Source of the DNA: an uncultured Roseovarius sp.
GTDB taxonomy: Bacteria; Pseudomonadota; Alphaproteobacteria; Rhodobacterales; Rhodobacteraceae
Length of the DNA: 64,000 nt
Direction of reading: 5' to 3'
NCBI RefSeq assembly: GCF_947489715.1
Contig: NZ_CANLER010000007.1
Span: 1 to 64,000 of the forward strand
Shown here: positions 63,361 to 64,000 of the stretch, piece by piece
How the letters are laid out: each line of letters opens with the position of its first letter
Numbering within the stretch: the first letter of the stretch is position 1
The notes under the pieces: generated by a model
Databases searched by the model: none
The model's input: the letters and a program-made list of their open reading frames with translations, nothing else
Told to the model about the DNA's origin: nothing
Translations under genes and position numbers: made by a program

Positions 63361-63384
63361 GAACGCTTGGCAGGCCGACCCCTA

Positions 63385-64000
63385 TTACTGCAACGTGGCG
63401 ATCGTGGCGCGCAATGTGGCGATGCCGTCGCCTTTTTCGCTGGAGGTGAGGATGAGTTCGGGAAAGGCTGCCGGATGGGGCGCGAGCTTGGTGCGGACCT
63501 GGTCCAGAATGTTGTCGAGATCTTTCGGTTTCACCTTGTCGGTCTTGGTCAGCACGCATTGAAATGTCACGGCGGCGCTGTCGAGCAGGGACATGATTTC
63601 TTCGTCCACCGTCTTGATGCCGTGACGGGCATCGACCAGCACGAAGGCGCGGCGCAGGGTCTGGCGACCTGCAAGATAGGATTTGAGCAGTTTCTGCCAT
63701 TTTTCGACCACTGGCAGCGGTGCGTTGGCATAGCCATAGCCGGGCAGGTCGACCAGATAGTGGCTGTCTGCCAGGGTGAAATAGTTGATTTCCTGCGTGC
63801 GCCCCGGCGTGTTTGAGGCGCGTGCCAGCCCCTTGCGTCCGGTGAGCGCGTTGATCAGCGTCGATTTTCCGACATTGGAGCGCCCGGCAAAGCAAACCTC
63901 GGTCCGATCGGCAGGTGGCAGACCGGACATGGCGACAACGCCTTTGAGAAAATCGCTTTGGCCTGCAAAAAGCTTGCGGCCTTTTTCGGAGGTTGGTGTG
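63385..64000 (-). CDS. engB: ribosome-biogenesis GTPase EngB (YihA/YsxC), start beyond the right edge
   Basis: A GTPase needed for large-subunit ribosome assembly. Visible are G1 GRSNVGKST, the switch region NTPGRTQ, G3 DLPGYG and G4 TKTDK. An internal ATG at 63930 would start it too late: the frame continues upstream with KLFAGQSDFLKGVV, the family's typical N-terminus, and runs off the window edge. So the gene is partial here. It probably heads an operon with argB. Confidence 0.95.
   Translation of the reverse strand, partial: TPTSEKGRKLFAGQSDFLKGVVAMSGLPPADRTEVCFAGRSNVGKSTLINALTGRKGLARASNTPGRTQEINYFTLADSHYLVDLPGYGYANAPLPVVEKWQKLLKSYLAGRQTLRRAFVLVDARHGIKTVDEEIMSLLDSAAVTFQCVLTKTDKVKPKDLDNILDQVRTKLAPHPAAFPELILTSSEKGDGIATLRATIATLQ

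Noticed and set aside
1..64000. tRNA, rRNA, CRISPR array, transposase or prophage
   Set aside because: None was recognised by reading; a covariance-model search (tRNAscan-SE, Infernal) would be the decisive test for RNA genes.

Overview
The window reads as a high-GC chromosome segment of a marine alphaproteobacterium of the Roseobacter group (Rhodobacteraceae). This rests on gene content: ccoNOQP and ccoGHIS with FnrL-type boxes, a TorSTR-controlled TMAO reductase, reductive pyrimidine catabolism, aerobic-type cobalamin genes (cobC, cobD, cobL), paired Lin0512 genes, and CtrA- and RutR-type operators. I see no rRNA, tRNA, CRISPR array, transposase or phage gene. It is ordinary chromosome with several accessory-looking insertions.

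Layout. 0.4-9.8 kb: cbb3 oxidase structural genes (ccoNOQP) and their maturation genes (ccoGHIS), split by a LysR gene and a divergent pair of overlapping micro-genes. Each half has its own FNR-like palindrome. 9.8-13.4 kb: a D,D-carboxypeptidase with a SPOR domain and an orphan asparagine-synthase-like protein. 13.4-26.1 kb: a pyrimidine-catabolism island. It holds an ABC importer, dihydropyrimidinase, a ureidopropionase-type amidohydrolase, PreA/PreT dihydropyrimidine dehydrogenase, two tandem RutR-like TetR regulators with two matching operators, and passengers (methyltransferase, VOC protein, membrane-anchored hypothetical). Two arrays of an 11-bp repeat (TACCGACGTWA) lie in inverted orientation about 10 kb apart, one inside the ABC operon and one upstream of preT.

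26.1-34.3 kb: a FadR-type regulator, two phosphate transporters (Pit and Na/Pi) behind an unusual terminator-containing leader, a coiled-coil protein, a flavodoxin-like protein and PEP carboxylase. 34.5-43.6 kb: TMAO respiration. TorT and TorS are divergent with overlapping starts, TorR converges on TorS, and the TorA-like reductase carries its own C-terminal c-type heme domain. MoeA and a DUF2478-type protein follow. 43.7-46.4 kb: small genes, including two Lin0512 paralogues, of which only one keeps the family motif. 46.6-53.8 kb: SMC, a PRC-barrel protein whose reading frame is fused to an EamA transporter, and a lytic transglycosylase. 53.8-58.7 kb: cobalamin genes around a degenerate CtrA-linked receiver protein and a glutathionyl-hydroquinone reductase. 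58.7-64 kb: hypotheticals, a GTAC repeat cluster, a coupled operon (sterol desaturase family, ferredoxin-like, SixA), argB and the engB GTPase running off the right edge.

Together the genes describe respiratory flexibility (microaerobic cbb3 oxidase and anaerobic TMAO respiration with its molybdenum-cofactor gene), scavenging of pyrimidines for nitrogen and carbon, phosphate uptake and B12 synthesis. The items most worth follow-up are the TorA-heme fusion, the paired 11-bp repeat arrays, the Lin0512 pair behind a coupled 12-codon ORF, the terminator directly in front of pit, and the EamA-PRC read-through frame.
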